A stretch of 64,000 bases of DNA from Pararhizobium sp. A13. GTDB lineage: Bacteria > Pseudomonadota > Alphaproteobacteria > Rhizobiales > Rhizobiaceae. Shown here piece after piece: positions 8,746 through 17,825 of this stretch (the stretch's first letter is position 1; every line of letters begins with the position of its first letter). The stretch covers positions 1,809,001 to 1,873,000 of the forward strand of contig NZ_CP149510.1 in NCBI RefSeq assembly GCF_040126305.1. Direction: 5' to 3'. The notes beneath the pieces are model-generated. The model searched no databases. It saw nothing but the letters and a program-made list of their open reading frames with translations, and was not told where the DNA came from. Position numbers and translations under genes: made by a program.

Positions 8746-10566
8746 TCAGTGGAAGAAGACGCTGGCGCCGTGTTCCGCCGCGCCGACTGCGGCCCGGAAC
8801 GGTGCGAACATTTCGCGGCCCATCCCGAACTCATTGTGGGACAGATCGGCTTCGACCGGCGCGCGGCTTTCGAGCTCCGAGGCATCGACGAGCACCTGGA
8901 TCGTGCCGTGGATGGCGTCGAGGCGAATGATGTCGCCCTCGCGGATACGGGCGATCGGCCCGCCGTCCTTGGCCTCCGGCGTCATGTGGATCGCCGAAGG
9001 AACCTTGCCGGAGGCGCCGGACATGCGACCATCGGTAACAAGCGCAACGGTCTGGCCGCGGTCCTGCAGGATGCCGAGCACCGTTGTCAGCTTGTGCAGT
9101 TCCGGCATGCCGTTGGCCTTCGGCCCCTGGAAGCGGACGACGGCAATGAAATCGCCCTCAAGCTTGCCTTCCTTGAAGGCCGTCTGCAGTTCCGACTGGT
9201 CGTGGAAGATCTTGGCTGGCGCCTCGATGACGTGGCGTTCCGGCTTGACGGCGGAAATCTTGATGACGGCCTTGCCGAGGTTGCCCGTCAACATTTTCAG
9301 GCCGCCCGTCGGCTGGAACGGATGATCGATCGTCGCCAGAACCTTCGGATCGTGGCTTTGCTCCGGTGCCGGTTCGCGGTGAACGGCGCCGTTGGCGCCG
9401 AGCTTCACGTCGATCGCATAGGCATCGAGCCCCTGGCCGAAGACGGTGCGCACGTCGTCATGCAGCAGCCCCTTCTTCAGAAGCTGACCAATCAAGTAGC
9501 CCATGCCGCCGGCGGCATGGAAATGGTTCACGTCGGCAAGTCCGTTCGGATAGACGCGGGCGAGCAGCGGGATGATGTCGGACAGCTCCGAAATATCCTG
9601 CCATGTCAGCGCGATGCCCGCCGCGCGGGCCATGGCGACGAGATGCATGGTGTGGTTGGTCGAGCCGCCGGTCGCGTGCAGGCCGACAACGCCGTTGACG
9701 ATCGAGCGTTCGTCGATCATCTCGCCGGCGGGGGTGAATTCATTGCCGAGCGCGGTGATCGCCAGAGCCCGTTTCGTTGCTTCTCTGGTCAGCGCATCGC
9801 GCAGCGGCGTACCCGGATTGATGAAGGAAGCGCCGGGCAGGTGGAAGCCCATGATCTCCATCAGCATCTGGTTGGAGTTTGCCGTGCCATAGAAGGTGCA
9901 GGTGCCGGGGCCGTGATAGGACTTCGATTCGGCTTCGAGCAATTCGTCGCGGCCAACCTTGCCTTCGGCGAACAACTGCCGCACGCGGGACTTCTCGTCA
10001 TTCGGCAGGCCGGAGGTCATCGGGCCGGCCGGAATGAAGACGGCCGGCAGATGGCCGAAGGTCATCGCGGCGATCATCAGGCCGGGCACGATCTTGTCGC
10101 AGACGCCGAGATAGACGGTCGAATCGAACATGTTGTGCGACAGGCCGATACCCGCGGCCATGGCGATCAGGTCACGGGAAAACAGCGAAAGCTCCATGCC
10201 GGGCTGGCCCTGGGTCACGCCGTCGCACATCGCCGGCACGCCGCCCGCCACTTGTGCGATGCCGCCTGCTTCATGTGCCGCCTCACGGATAAGGGCGGGG
10301 TAGGTCTCGAACGGCTGATGCGCCGACAGCATGTCGTTGTAGGACGTGATGATGCCCAGATTGGGCACAGTGTCGCCCGAAAGGGCGACCTTCTCGGAGG
10401 GGGAACAGACTGCGAAGCCGTGGGCAAGGTTACCGCAGCCGAGAACCGAGCGATGCACACCCTTCGCTGCCGCGTTGCGCACGCGATCGAGATAGGGTTC
10501 GCGGAAGGGTTTCGAACGCTCGACAATGCGGGCGGTGATGGCGGCAATGCGGGAATCAGCGGACAT
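8746..10566 (-). CDS. edd: Phosphogluconate dehydratase
   Basis: Entner-Doudoroff enzyme converting 6-phosphogluconate to 2-keto-3-deoxy-6-phosphogluconate, 606 residues, IlvD/Edd family. Fe-S cluster cysteines are visible in [25 protein letters not shown] and [12 protein letters not shown], and the C-terminal domain carries [18 protein letters not shown]. It is the last gene of the minus-strand order zwf, pgl, edd. The 194-base gap from pgl contains a rhizobial palindromic repeat. Confidence 0.96.
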   Translation of the reverse strand: MSADSRIAAITARIVERSKPFREPYLDRVRNAAAKGVHRSVLGCGNLAHGFAVCSPSEKVALSGDTVPNLGIITSYNDMLSAHQPFETYPALIREAAHEAGGIAQVAGGVPAMCDGVTQGQPGMELSLFSRDLIAMAAGIGLSHNMFDSTVYLGVCDKIVPGLMIAAMTFGHLPAVFIPAGPMTSGLPNDEKSRVRQLFAEGKVGRDELLEAESKSYHGPGTCTFYGTANSNQMLMEIMGFHLPGASFINPGTPLRDALTREATKRALAITALGNEFTPAGEMIDERSIVNGVVGLHATGGSTNHTMHLVAMARAAGIALTWQDISELSDIIPLLARVYPNGLADVNHFHAAGGMGYLIGQLLKKGLLHDDVRTVFGQGLDAYAIDVKLGANGAVHREPAPEQSHDPKVLATIDHPFQPTGGLKMLTGNLGKAVIKISAVKPERHVIEAPAKIFHDQSELQTAFKEGKLEGDFIAVVRFQGPKANGMPELHKLTTVLGILQDRGQTVALVTDGRMSGASGKVPSAIHMTPEAKDGGPIARIREGDIIRLDAIHGTIQVLVDASELESRAPVEADLSHNEFGMGREMFAPFRAAVGAAEHGASVFFH

Positions 10567-10651
10567 GGCAATCCTGTTCCGGAGTCCTTACGACTCCTCT
10601 AGTCAGCATGGTTGCGGTCATCCGGGTCTTGGGACCCCGGATCGTGCGTCA

Positions 10652-10762
10652 GAGCCGAATGATTTCAGGTCGATCGACCTAAAATCTGAATCCGCCTCTA
10701 CATCAAAGAGTTAGAGCATGATGTCGTCCGAAAACCGCTTACACTTTTCGGCATCATGCTCT
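10652..10762. repeat. Rhizobial intergenic mosaic/palindromic element (RIME-like)
   Basis: Two linked palindromes. GATTTCAGGTCGA (10661-10673) pairs with TCGACCTAAAATC (10674-10686) with one mismatch. AGAGCATGATG (10713-10723) pairs with CATCATGCTCT (10752-10762) around an internal CCGAAAA...TTTTCGG stem. This GAGCATGAT...ATCATGCTC type is widespread between genes in Rhizobiales. Its right end overlaps the pgl stop codon (10761-10763). Confidence 0.75.
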
Positions 10763-11459
10763 AGGGTGCCCAGTAAATCTGAAGCGGAGACGAGGCCCGG
10801 CGCAACATCGCCCGGATCGGCATCTCCGCCTCGTCGCCGGGCGCTTCTGCCTTGGCAAGAACTTCCCTCTTGCCGTTGCCTTCGATATGGAGCACCAGAA
10901 AACGGGCGTCCTGAAGGCTGGAGAATGTGAAGGTCAGACGCGGCTCGCCCGCACCTTCGGCTTCCATCGTCATCACGCCGCGCGGCGTGGCGGGGTCGAG
11001 CGCCTCTGCAAGGCGCGAACCGCCGGGAAAGAAGGACGCGGTGTGACCATCGCCACCCATGCCGAGAATGACGACATCGAAAGGACCGCCGATACCGGCC
11101 GTCTGCGTCGAGGCAACCGCAGCCGCTTCTTCGGCGGTCGACGCAGGATAGTAGAGCGGTTCAAGCTTGGCCGCCGTGGCTGCGTTGACCAGGAGGTTTT
11201 CGCGAACCAGCTTCTCATTCGACCGGTCGCTGAAGGGATCGACGAAACGTTCGTCCACCAGCGTCACTGTTACCTTGGACCAGTCGATCGCCTTGCCGGA
11301 CAGGGCCTTGAAGAAGGCCTTCGGGGTCGAGCCGCCCGAGACGGCGATGCGGGCTTGCCCGCGCGCAGCGACGGCCGCGGACAGGGCCGATGCCACCGCG
11401 CCGGCCAGCCCTTCGGCAAGTGCCGCGCCGCTATCGAAAACATGCATCGCAGCCGTCAT
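10761..11459 (-). CDS. pgl: 6-phosphogluconolactonase
   Basis: Hydrolyses 6-phosphogluconolactone to 6-phosphogluconate, 232 residues, NagB/SugarP isomerase-like (DevB) family. Typical segments are ISGGSTPKAFFKAL near residue 40, TLVDERFVDPFSDRSNEKLVRE near 68-90, and GMGGDGHTASFFPG near 130. It lies 10 bases after zwf in the same operon. The TAG stop is supplied by the edge of the downstream palindromic repeat, so element insertion may have set the present C-terminus. Confidence 0.95.
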   Translation of the reverse strand: MTAAMHVFDSGAALAEGLAGAVASALSAAVAARGQARIAVSGGSTPKAFFKALSGKAIDWSKVTVTLVDERFVDPFSDRSNEKLVRENLLVNAATAAKLEPLYYPASTAEEAAAVASTQTAGIGGPFDVVILGMGGDGHTASFFPGGSRLAEALDPATPRGVMTMEAEGAGEPRLTFTFSSLQDARFLVLHIEGNGKREVLAKAEAPGDEAEMPIRAMLRRASSPLQIYWAP

Positions 11460-11469
11460 TTCATGGCCC

Positions 11470-12945
11470 TCAGATCACTTCATGCCAGGTGCGGCCATCG
11501 CGCTCGATCAGCGCGATCGCCTGGCTCGGGCCCCAGGTGCCGGCCGTATAGGCCTGAACCTGCTGGCCGACGGCTTCCCACGCCTTGAGGATCGGATCGA
11601 CCCACCGCCAAGCGGCCTCGACCTCGTCGCGGCGCATGAACAGCGTCTGGTTGTTGCGCACCACATCGAGCAACAGGCGCTCGTAAGCATCGGCGCTGCG
11701 GGCATTGAAGGCTTCAGCGAAGGTCATGTCGAGCGAAACGTTGCGCAGGCGCATGCCGCCCGGGCCTGGGTCCTTGATCATCAGCGACTGCTTGACGCCT
11801 TCGTCCGGCTGCAGCCGGATGATCAACTGGTTGGCAGCGATGCGGCCCGCTGCCTCGTCGAAGATCGAGTGCGGGATAGGCTTGAAGGTGATGACGATTT
11901 CCGACATGCGGCCCGCCATGCGCTTGCCCGTGCGGATGTAGAAGGGAACGCCGGCCCACCGCCAATTATCGACCTCTGCCTTGATGGCGACAAAGGTCTC
12001 CGTGTTGGAGACACCGCCTTCAAGCTCCTCGAGATAACCCCTGACCGCACCGCCGGCGGAAGCGCCCGCCTTGTACTGGCCGCGCACGGTCAGTTTCTCG
12101 ACGTTGCCGGGGGTGATCGGCTTCAGCGCGCGCAGCACCTTCAGCTTTTCGTCGCGCACGGCTTCCGCATTCATCGACGGCGGCACTTCCATGGCGACAA
12201 GGCAGAGAAGCTGCAGGATATGGTTCTGCACCATGTCGCGCAGCGCGCCGGCCTTGTCGTAATAGCCTGCGCGGCTCTCAAGGCCGACGGATTCGGCAAC
12301 CGTAATCTGGATGTGGTCGATATAGGAGGAGTTCCACAGCGGCTCATAAAGCGTGTTGGCAAAGCGCAGCGCCATCAGGTTCTGCACGGTTTCCTTGCCG
12401 AGATAGTGATCGATACGGAAGATCTGCTCTTCCTTGAACACCTTGCCTATCGTGTCGTTGAGTTCGAGCGCCGAGGCAAGGTCTCGGCCGATCGGCTTTT
12501 CGACGACGATCCGCGTCATCTTTGTAATCAGCTTGTGGTCACGGATCTTTTCCGAGATGTCGCCGAAGATGGCCGGCGCAACGGCGAGATAGAAGGCGCG
12601 GACGCGATCCTTGCCTTCATCCAGCAGGTGCTTCAGCTGGTCCCAGCCACTGTCCGACTTGGCGTCGACGGGAACGTAGAAGAGGCGATCGGTGAAAATC
12701 TTGACCTGCGCCTCGTCGTATTCGCCCTGCTTCAGATGCTCCCTGAGGGCGTCCTGGGCGAATTTTCGGTATTCCTCGTGGCTGAGCACGCTGCGCGATG
12801 CGCCAATGACGCGGGTCGGATCGCTCAGTTGGCCGTCCAGCTGGCGGTGATAGAGGGCAGGAAGCAACTTGCGCTCGGCAAGGTCGCCGGTGCCTCCGAA
12901 AACCACATAGTCAAAGGGTTCGACAGGGATGATCTGGCTGCTCAT
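11470..12945 (-). CDS. zwf: Glucose-6-phosphate 1-dehydrogenase
   Basis: First enzyme of the Entner-Doudoroff and oxidative pentose phosphate routes, 491 residues. The nucleotide-binding start is VFGGTGDLAERKLLPALY (about 14-31), and the substrate motif RIDHYLGKETVQN contains the catalytic His and Lys. It is the first gene of zwf-pgl-edd, about 3.8 kb from aglK. Glucose released by AglA could therefore, after phosphorylation, be used by this operon; no glucokinase gene is in the window. Confidence 0.97.
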   Translation of the reverse strand: MSSQIIPVEPFDYVVFGGTGDLAERKLLPALYHRQLDGQLSDPTRVIGASRSVLSHEEYRKFAQDALREHLKQGEYDEAQVKIFTDRLFYVPVDAKSDSGWDQLKHLLDEGKDRVRAFYLAVAPAIFGDISEKIRDHKLITKMTRIVVEKPIGRDLASALELNDTIGKVFKEEQIFRIDHYLGKETVQNLMALRFANTLYEPLWNSSYIDHIQITVAESVGLESRAGYYDKAGALRDMVQNHILQLLCLVAMEVPPSMNAEAVRDEKLKVLRALKPITPGNVEKLTVRGQYKAGASAGGAVRGYLEELEGGVSNTETFVAIKAEVDNWRWAGVPFYIRTGKRMAGRMSEIVITFKPIPHSIFDEAAGRIAANQLIIRLQPDEGVKQSLMIKDPGPGGMRLRNVSLDMTFAEAFNARSADAYERLLLDVVRNNQTLFMRRDEVEAAWRWVDPILKAWEAVGQQVQAYTAGTWGPSQAIALIERDGRTWHEVI

Positions 12946-12984
12946 GAGAAATCTCGATCTCGTTCTGGTCTGAGGAGTTTATAA

Positions 12985-12998
12985 TCTAATCGATTTAA
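12985..12998. promoter_or_regulatory. Possible operator upstream of zwf
   Basis: TCTAATCGATTTAA is centred on the 8-base palindrome AATCGATT (12988-12995), about 43 bases upstream of the zwf start. LacI-type regulators of central carbon genes in rhizobia (such as PckR) use palindromic sites with a central CG, so this is a candidate only. Confidence 0.3.
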
Positions 12999-13040
12999 AA
13001 GCGCTAGGGTGCGATGCAATAAAATGAAGCCGCACGGCTT

Positions 13041-14327
13041 TTAGAATTTGTCGCGCAAGGCATACCAGCTGAGCGCGAGGAACAAAAGCACGGACCGGAA
13101 CCGCGTGCCACCCGGGAATGCCGGAATGTTCAAGTCCCGAAAAAGATCGAGATCCGACCGATTGCCGATCACGAGGTCAGAGTAGAGCTTGCCACAGTAG
13201 TTTGACAGCATGACGCCATGACCGGAATAGCCGCCGATCGAGGTAACACCGGGCATGACTTCGCGCACGAAGGGCTGGCGCGGCATGGTGATGCCGACGG
13301 AGCCGCCCCAGGCATGCGTCATTTCGATGTTGGCCAGCGACGGGTAGATTTCCGTGATCTGGCGGCGGATATGGTCGGTGATATCGCGCGGATTATCGGC
13401 CGTATAGGCCTCGCGGCCGCCAAACAGCAACCGGCCGTCCCTCGACTTGCGGAAATAGCGCACGACGAAGCGCGAATCGGCAACCGCCTCGCCGCCCGGC
13501 AGCACATCCGGGAAATCGGTGAGGACCTTTGTTGCGCCGATGAAGGAACGGATCGGCATCACATGCCGCGCCGTGACCGGCTCAAGATCGCCGATATAGC
13601 CGTTGCAGGCGATCAGCGCTCTTTCCGCGCGGATATTGCCCTTGTCGGTTTCGATGGTGATCCGGCCACTGTTCTGGCTGATTTTCAGCGCCTTGGTCTT
13701 CTCGTGCAACGAGGCGCCGGCCAGGGCCGCCTGCTTCGCCAAGCCGACGAGCAGCTTCATCGGTTGGATGTGGCCGGTGCCGGTGTCGCGGATGCCGAAG
13801 AGATAGCGATCTGAGCCGAGCCGGGCGACGGTTTCGTCGCGATCCATGAAACTCTGGTGCGGATAACCGTAGTGAGATGCGGCGATCTCGACGCTGTCGC
13901 GGTAATCCTTCTCGAGGCTCTTCTTGTGGCAGACATTGAGCTGGCCCGGAACATATTCGATGTCGATGCTGTGGGTGGACGCAAAGTCGAGAAGGTATTT
14001 CTTGGCATCCTCGGCGAGATCGAACAAAGCCTTGGAGCGCTCGAAGCCCAGCGCTCCCTCAAGCTCTTCCGGCGACCAGCGTTGGCCGGTGCCGAGCTGC
14101 CCGCCGTTACGGCCGGAGGCGCCGTCGCCGAAGCGGCAGGCGTCGATCAGAGTGACGCCAACCCCTTTCAGCGCGAGATTGTAGGCGGCCTGCAGACCGG
14201 TGAAGCCGCCGCCCACGATCGCGACGTCGGTCTCTACCGAACCGAAAAGGGCTGGATATTCCGGCCGTTCAGGCACGGCGTCTTCATACCAGGAAATCCC
14301 CGGCGAGATCGGGCTTTGCCAAGGCAT
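13041..14327 (-). CDS. puuB: FAD-dependent oxidoreductase, gamma-glutamylputrescine oxidase type
   Basis: DAO-family flavoprotein of about 428 residues. The FAD-binding Rossmann motif is DVAIVGGGFTGLQAAYNLAL near residues 33-52, followed by GASGRNGGQ, characteristic of the PuuB/OrdL group. ATG 14327 is preferred because GGAAAGG lies 8 bases upstream; a GTG at 14333 is in frame but too close to that site. It is 16 bases after the glutamine-synthetase-like gene in one operon, which supports oxidation of gamma-glutamylputrescine. Another glutamylated amine is possible. Confidence 0.8.
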   Translation of the reverse strand: MPWQSPISPGISWYEDAVPERPEYPALFGSVETDVAIVGGGFTGLQAAYNLALKGVGVTLIDACRFGDGASGRNGGQLGTGQRWSPEELEGALGFERSKALFDLAEDAKKYLLDFASTHSIDIEYVPGQLNVCHKKSLEKDYRDSVEIAASHYGYPHQSFMDRDETVARLGSDRYLFGIRDTGTGHIQPMKLLVGLAKQAALAGASLHEKTKALKISQNSGRITIETDKGNIRAERALIACNGYIGDLEPVTARHVMPIRSFIGATKVLTDFPDVLPGGEAVADSRFVVRYFRKSRDGRLLFGGREAYTADNPRDITDHIRRQITEIYPSLANIEMTHAWGGSVGITMPRQPFVREVMPGVTSIGGYSGHGVMLSNYCGKLYSDLVIGNRSDLDLFRDLNIPAFPGGTRFRSVLLFLALSWYALRDKF

Positions 14328-14343
14328 GGCCACACCTTTCCGG

Positions 14344-15780
14344 TCAGACGTTGAGAAGCAGGAATTCGCGTTCCCAGGGGCTGATCACCTGCATGAAGGT
14401 TTCGAATTCGCCGCGCTTCACGCCGGCATAGATGGCGATGAATTCAGGGCTGAAGACTTCGGCGAAGGCCGGCTCCGATTCAAGCAGCGAAATGGCCTCC
14501 AGCAGGCCGCGCGGCAGGTCGATCGTCCCGTCGTTCACCGTGTCGTCCGACGGTGCCGATGGTTCCAGCCCTTCAACGATGCCAAGATAACCGCAGCCGA
14601 GCGAGGCGGCGAGTGCGAGATAGGGGTTGGCATCCGAACTCGGCAGCCGATTTTCGACGCGCCGGGCAACCGGTTCCGAAACCGGCACGCGGAAGGCCGT
14701 GGTGCGGTTGTCATAGCCCCAGGCATTGTTGACCGGCGCCGACATGTCCGGTGTCAAACGGCGATAGGAGTTCACATAAGGCGCCATCATCGACAGCGCT
14801 TTCGGGACATATTTCTGCATGCCGCCGATGAAGGAGAAGAATTCCTTCGACGCCGAACCGTCGGTATTGGAAAACAGGTTGCGCCCCGTATTGATCTCGA
14901 TGACCGACTGATGGATGTGCATGGCGGACCCGGCCTGTCCCTGCATCGGCTTGGCCATGAAGGTCGCGTAGATGCCATGCTTCAACGCCGCCTCGCGGAT
15001 CGTCCGCTTGAACATGAAGACCTGGTCGGCAAGCTCGATCGGATCGCCATGGCGAAGGTTGATTTCGAGCTGCGCCGGGCCTTCCTCATGGATCAGCGTG
15101 TCGATCTCCAACCCCTGCTTTTCCGAGAAATGGTAGATGTCGTCGATCAGTTCGTCGAATTCGTTGACACCGGCGATGGAGTATCCCTGTCCGCTGAGGA
15201 TCGCGCGGCCTGAGCGTCCCGTCGGCGGTTTCAGCGGATAATCGGGGTCTTCGTTCTTGGCGACCAAATAGAATTCGATTTCCGGCGCCACCACCGGGTT
15301 CCAGCCTTTCTTGTGGTAGAGGTCCAGCACATGCTTCAGCACGTTGCGCGGCGTATAGGGTACATTCTCGCCCTTCGATCCAGCGATGTCGCAGATGACT
15401 TGCGCCGTCGGGTCGCTTTCCCAAGGAACGATCGAAAGGGTCGAGAGGTCGGGCACCAGCTTGATGTCACTGTCGCGGGAATCGTAGCGGAAGTCGCCCG
15501 TTTCCTCCGGATATTCACCCGAAATTGTATGGCGGTAAATCGCCGACGGCAGGGCGAGCGAGGTGTTCGAGGTGAATTTTGAGGACGGCATCATCTTGCC
15601 GCGCGGTACGCCGGCGATATCGGGGGTGATGCACTCGATGTCCTCGATGCCGCGGATTCTCAACCAGTCGGTGGCTTCCTTCCAGGTCTTGACTCCTCGG
15701 GCAGATTGCAGGGCGGGCGGTATTTTCGAAGTCTTGCTGATCTTTGCTGTTTGTTGGGTAATGCTTCTTCTGGCAGGCAT
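14344..15780 (-). CDS. puuA: Glutamine synthetase family protein, gamma-glutamylputrescine synthetase type
   Basis: Type I GlnA-fold ligase, 478 residues. It has an N-terminal beta-grasp segment (ECITPDIAGVPRGKMM near 50-65) and a catalytic domain with VVAPEIEFYLV, EEGPAQLEINLRHGD, AMHIHQS and NPYLALAASL. Such non-GlnA members ligate glutamate to amines. Co-transcription with puuB and the potFGHI polyamine transporter 10 kb away favour putrescine as the amine. The ATG at 15780 has only a weak upstream GGTGA. Activity on another polyamine or ethanolamine cannot be excluded. Confidence 0.82.
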   Translation of the reverse strand: MPARRSITQQTAKISKTSKIPPALQSARGVKTWKEATDWLRIRGIEDIECITPDIAGVPRGKMMPSSKFTSNTSLALPSAIYRHTISGEYPEETGDFRYDSRDSDIKLVPDLSTLSIVPWESDPTAQVICDIAGSKGENVPYTPRNVLKHVLDLYHKKGWNPVVAPEIEFYLVAKNEDPDYPLKPPTGRSGRAILSGQGYSIAGVNEFDELIDDIYHFSEKQGLEIDTLIHEEGPAQLEINLRHGDPIELADQVFMFKRTIREAALKHGIYATFMAKPMQGQAGSAMHIHQSVIEINTGRNLFSNTDGSASKEFFSFIGGMQKYVPKALSMMAPYVNSYRRLTPDMSAPVNNAWGYDNRTTAFRVPVSEPVARRVENRLPSSDANPYLALAASLGCGYLGIVEGLEPSAPSDDTVNDGTIDLPRGLLEAISLLESEPAFAEVFSPEFIAIYAGVKRGEFETFMQVISPWEREFLLLNV

Positions 15781-15954
15781 AAATCACCGGTTTCGAGTTC
15801 GGATGGGTCATCATAGCCGGAGTTTGGCAATTGGCTAGGGCGAAAACCGGGACTTTCCCTCCCGTGCAGGCTGTATTTGCGAACCCCACAGAAGGTGAGT
15901 GATTGACTTTCAAGCCACCGCCCGGGAAAGGAAGACGAAACAGGACCGGATGCC

Positions 15955-17139
15955 TTGGCTGAACAATATGACGTGGTGATAATCGGCGCTGGTGCCGCCG
16001 GCATGATGGCGGCGATCGAAGCGGGCAAGCGCGGCCGCCGGGTGCTGGTGCTCGACCACGCGAAGGCGCCGGGCGAAAAGATCCGCATTTCGGGCGGCGG
16101 GCGCTGCAACTTCACCAATATTCATGCAGGCCCGAAGAATTTTCTCTCGGCGAACCCGCACTTCTGCAAGTCGGCGCTGGCGCGCTACACGCCGCAGGAC
16201 TTCATCGCGCTTGTCGAACGTCACGACATCGCCTGGCATGAAAAGACACTTGGCCAGCTCTTCTGCGACGACAGCGCCAAGGACATCATCCGTATGCTGC
16301 TATCGGAAATGAAAGAAGCCGGCGCCGTGTTGCGGTTGGGGGTGCAGATACAGTCCGTCGACAAGGCACTTTCCGGCTTTCGCCTGGCAACGACGGACGG
16401 CGCGATCGATGGCACTGCCCTGATCATTGCCAGTGGCGGCAAATCGATTCCGAAAATGGGCGCGACGGGTTTTGCCTACAGAATTGCCGAGCAGTTCGAT
16501 CTGCCGCTGATCGAGACCCGCCCGGCGCTGGTGCCACTGACCCTCGATCCGGCGCAACTGGAAAGCCTGAGCGCTCTCTCCGGCGTTGCCGTCGACGCCG
16601 AGGCGCGTTCCGGCAAGACGGTGTTCGAGGAGGCTGTGCTGATCACCCATCGGGGTCTGAGCGGTCCGGCCGTTCTGCAGATTTCCTCCTATTGGCGCGA
16701 GGGTGGCGACATCCGCCTTTGTCTGCTGCCGCGCATCGATATCGCAGCACTGCTCAAAGGCGCGCGCCGCGAAAATGGCCGGCAGGCCTTGCAGACGGCA
16801 CTTGCCGAGCATCTGCCGAAGCGATTGGCGCAATTCTTCGCCGAGACCGCCGGTCTGATCAACCGTTCGCTTGCTGATCTCTCCGACAAGGTGATCGACA
16901 GTTTTTGCGCCGGCATCAAGGACTGGGCCATTACCCCCGCCGGCTCGGAAGGCTACCGCACCGCAGAGGTCACGCTCGGCGGCGTCGATACCAAGGCGCT
17001 CGATTCCCGCACGATGCAGGTGCGCGAGGTGCCTGGCCTATATTTCATAGGTGAGTGTGTCGACGTCACCGGCTGGCTCGGCGGCTATAATTTCCAATGG
17101 GCCTGGGCATCGGGCTTTTCTGCCGGGCAGGCAGTGTAG
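15955..17139 (+). CDS. BaiN/RdsA (YhiN, HI0933) family flavoprotein
   Basis: NAD(P)/FAD-dependent oxidoreductase, 394 residues. The N-terminus carries the FAD motif VVIIGAGAAGMMAAIEAGKRG. GGGRCNFTN follows near residue 47, GGKSIPKMGATGFAY near 160-175, and the C-terminal signature is GLYFIGECVDVTGWLGGYNFQWAWASG. Start TTG 15955 fits the conserved N-terminus, because no in-frame ATG or GTG precedes the Rossmann fold. Members are cytoplasmic and mostly uncharacterised. It is divergent from puuA. Confidence 0.88.
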   Translation: MAEQYDVVIIGAGAAGMMAAIEAGKRGRRVLVLDHAKAPGEKIRISGGGRCNFTNIHAGPKNFLSANPHFCKSALARYTPQDFIALVERHDIAWHEKTLGQLFCDDSAKDIIRMLLSEMKEAGAVLRLGVQIQSVDKALSGFRLATTDGAIDGTALIIASGGKSIPKMGATGFAYRIAEQFDLPLIETRPALVPLTLDPAQLESLSALSGVAVDAEARSGKTVFEEAVLITHRGLSGPAVLQISSYWREGGDIRLCLLPRIDIAALLKGARRENGRQALQTALAEHLPKRLAQFFAETAGLINRSLADLSDKVIDSFCAGIKDWAITPAGSEGYRTAEVTLGGVDTKALDSRTMQVREVPGLYFIGECVDVTGWLGGYNFQWAWASGFSAGQAV

Positions 17140-17365
17140 CCGATCCCAAAAAGGTCTCGGCTGCCTTCAGCCATTGTTAAGATATCTGGCGGAACCTGTT
17201 TCATAAGCTGCCACAATGGGCCGCAGACTGAAAAAGATGCGCTTTTCGGAAAATGTATCAGAAACGTGACATTTTTTCTCTTTTGTATGCAGTTGCAACA
17301 TGAAGCGAGCTGGTGGCCCGGATCATCCGGGTCTATCCTTGCTTTGGTCGAAAGGACATGATGCC

Positions 17366-17521
17366 ATGAACCAGTATCGCAGCCGCTCCAAAGCCCGCGC
17401 TATCGCCATCGCGAAAGCGGACGAAAGCAAAACGCGAAATGCCATGCTGATCCGCGCCGCCGTCATCGCGCTCGGTGCTCTCGCCGCACTGGCAGCGCTT
17501 CCCTCGTTCTGGTCCTTCTGA
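17366..17521 (+). CDS. Small single-pass membrane protein
   Basis: Predicted 51-residue protein from ATG 17366 (AAAGGA 9 bases upstream). The N-terminal half is charged (QYRSRSKARAIAIAKADESK), followed by one hydrophobic segment (LIRAAVIALGALAALAALP). A longer in-frame start at 17300 is possible but has no ribosome site. I do not recognise a family. The codon use looks genuine but the reading frame is short. Confidence 0.5.
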   Translation: MNQYRSRSKARAIAIAKADESKTRNAMLIRAAVIALGALAALAALPSFWSF

Positions 17522-17825
17522 AACCCAAGCGCAGCTATTGGTCGCGCACTCCACTGCGCGATTGTCCACGCCTGTATCGTCGCGTCAGGCGCGTGTGAAG
17601 CGAATAAGTCGTATTTATTCAAATATTAATTCTTCCCGTTGAAGAATGCACCACAACGGAGTCTGCCGTGATGTCGCCCATGGGGAGTGGCGGGTCATGC
17701 AATGAATGCCTGGCAGGCTGGCGGCGGAACGCCGTATGGGTTTCAGTCAAATCATCAGCTTGTTGGCGCACCGGGAAAGCCTGTCGGCTTCTGGAGGGCG
17801 GATGCAGGCGAGCCAAGGTGCGTTC

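Noticed and set aside
8749..10602. 617-residue plus-strand frame over edd
   Set aside because: Antisense shadow of a clear phosphogluconate dehydratase.
11167..12984. 605-residue plus-strand frame over pgl and zwf
   Set aside because: Spans two recognised minus-strand genes and has no domain of its own.
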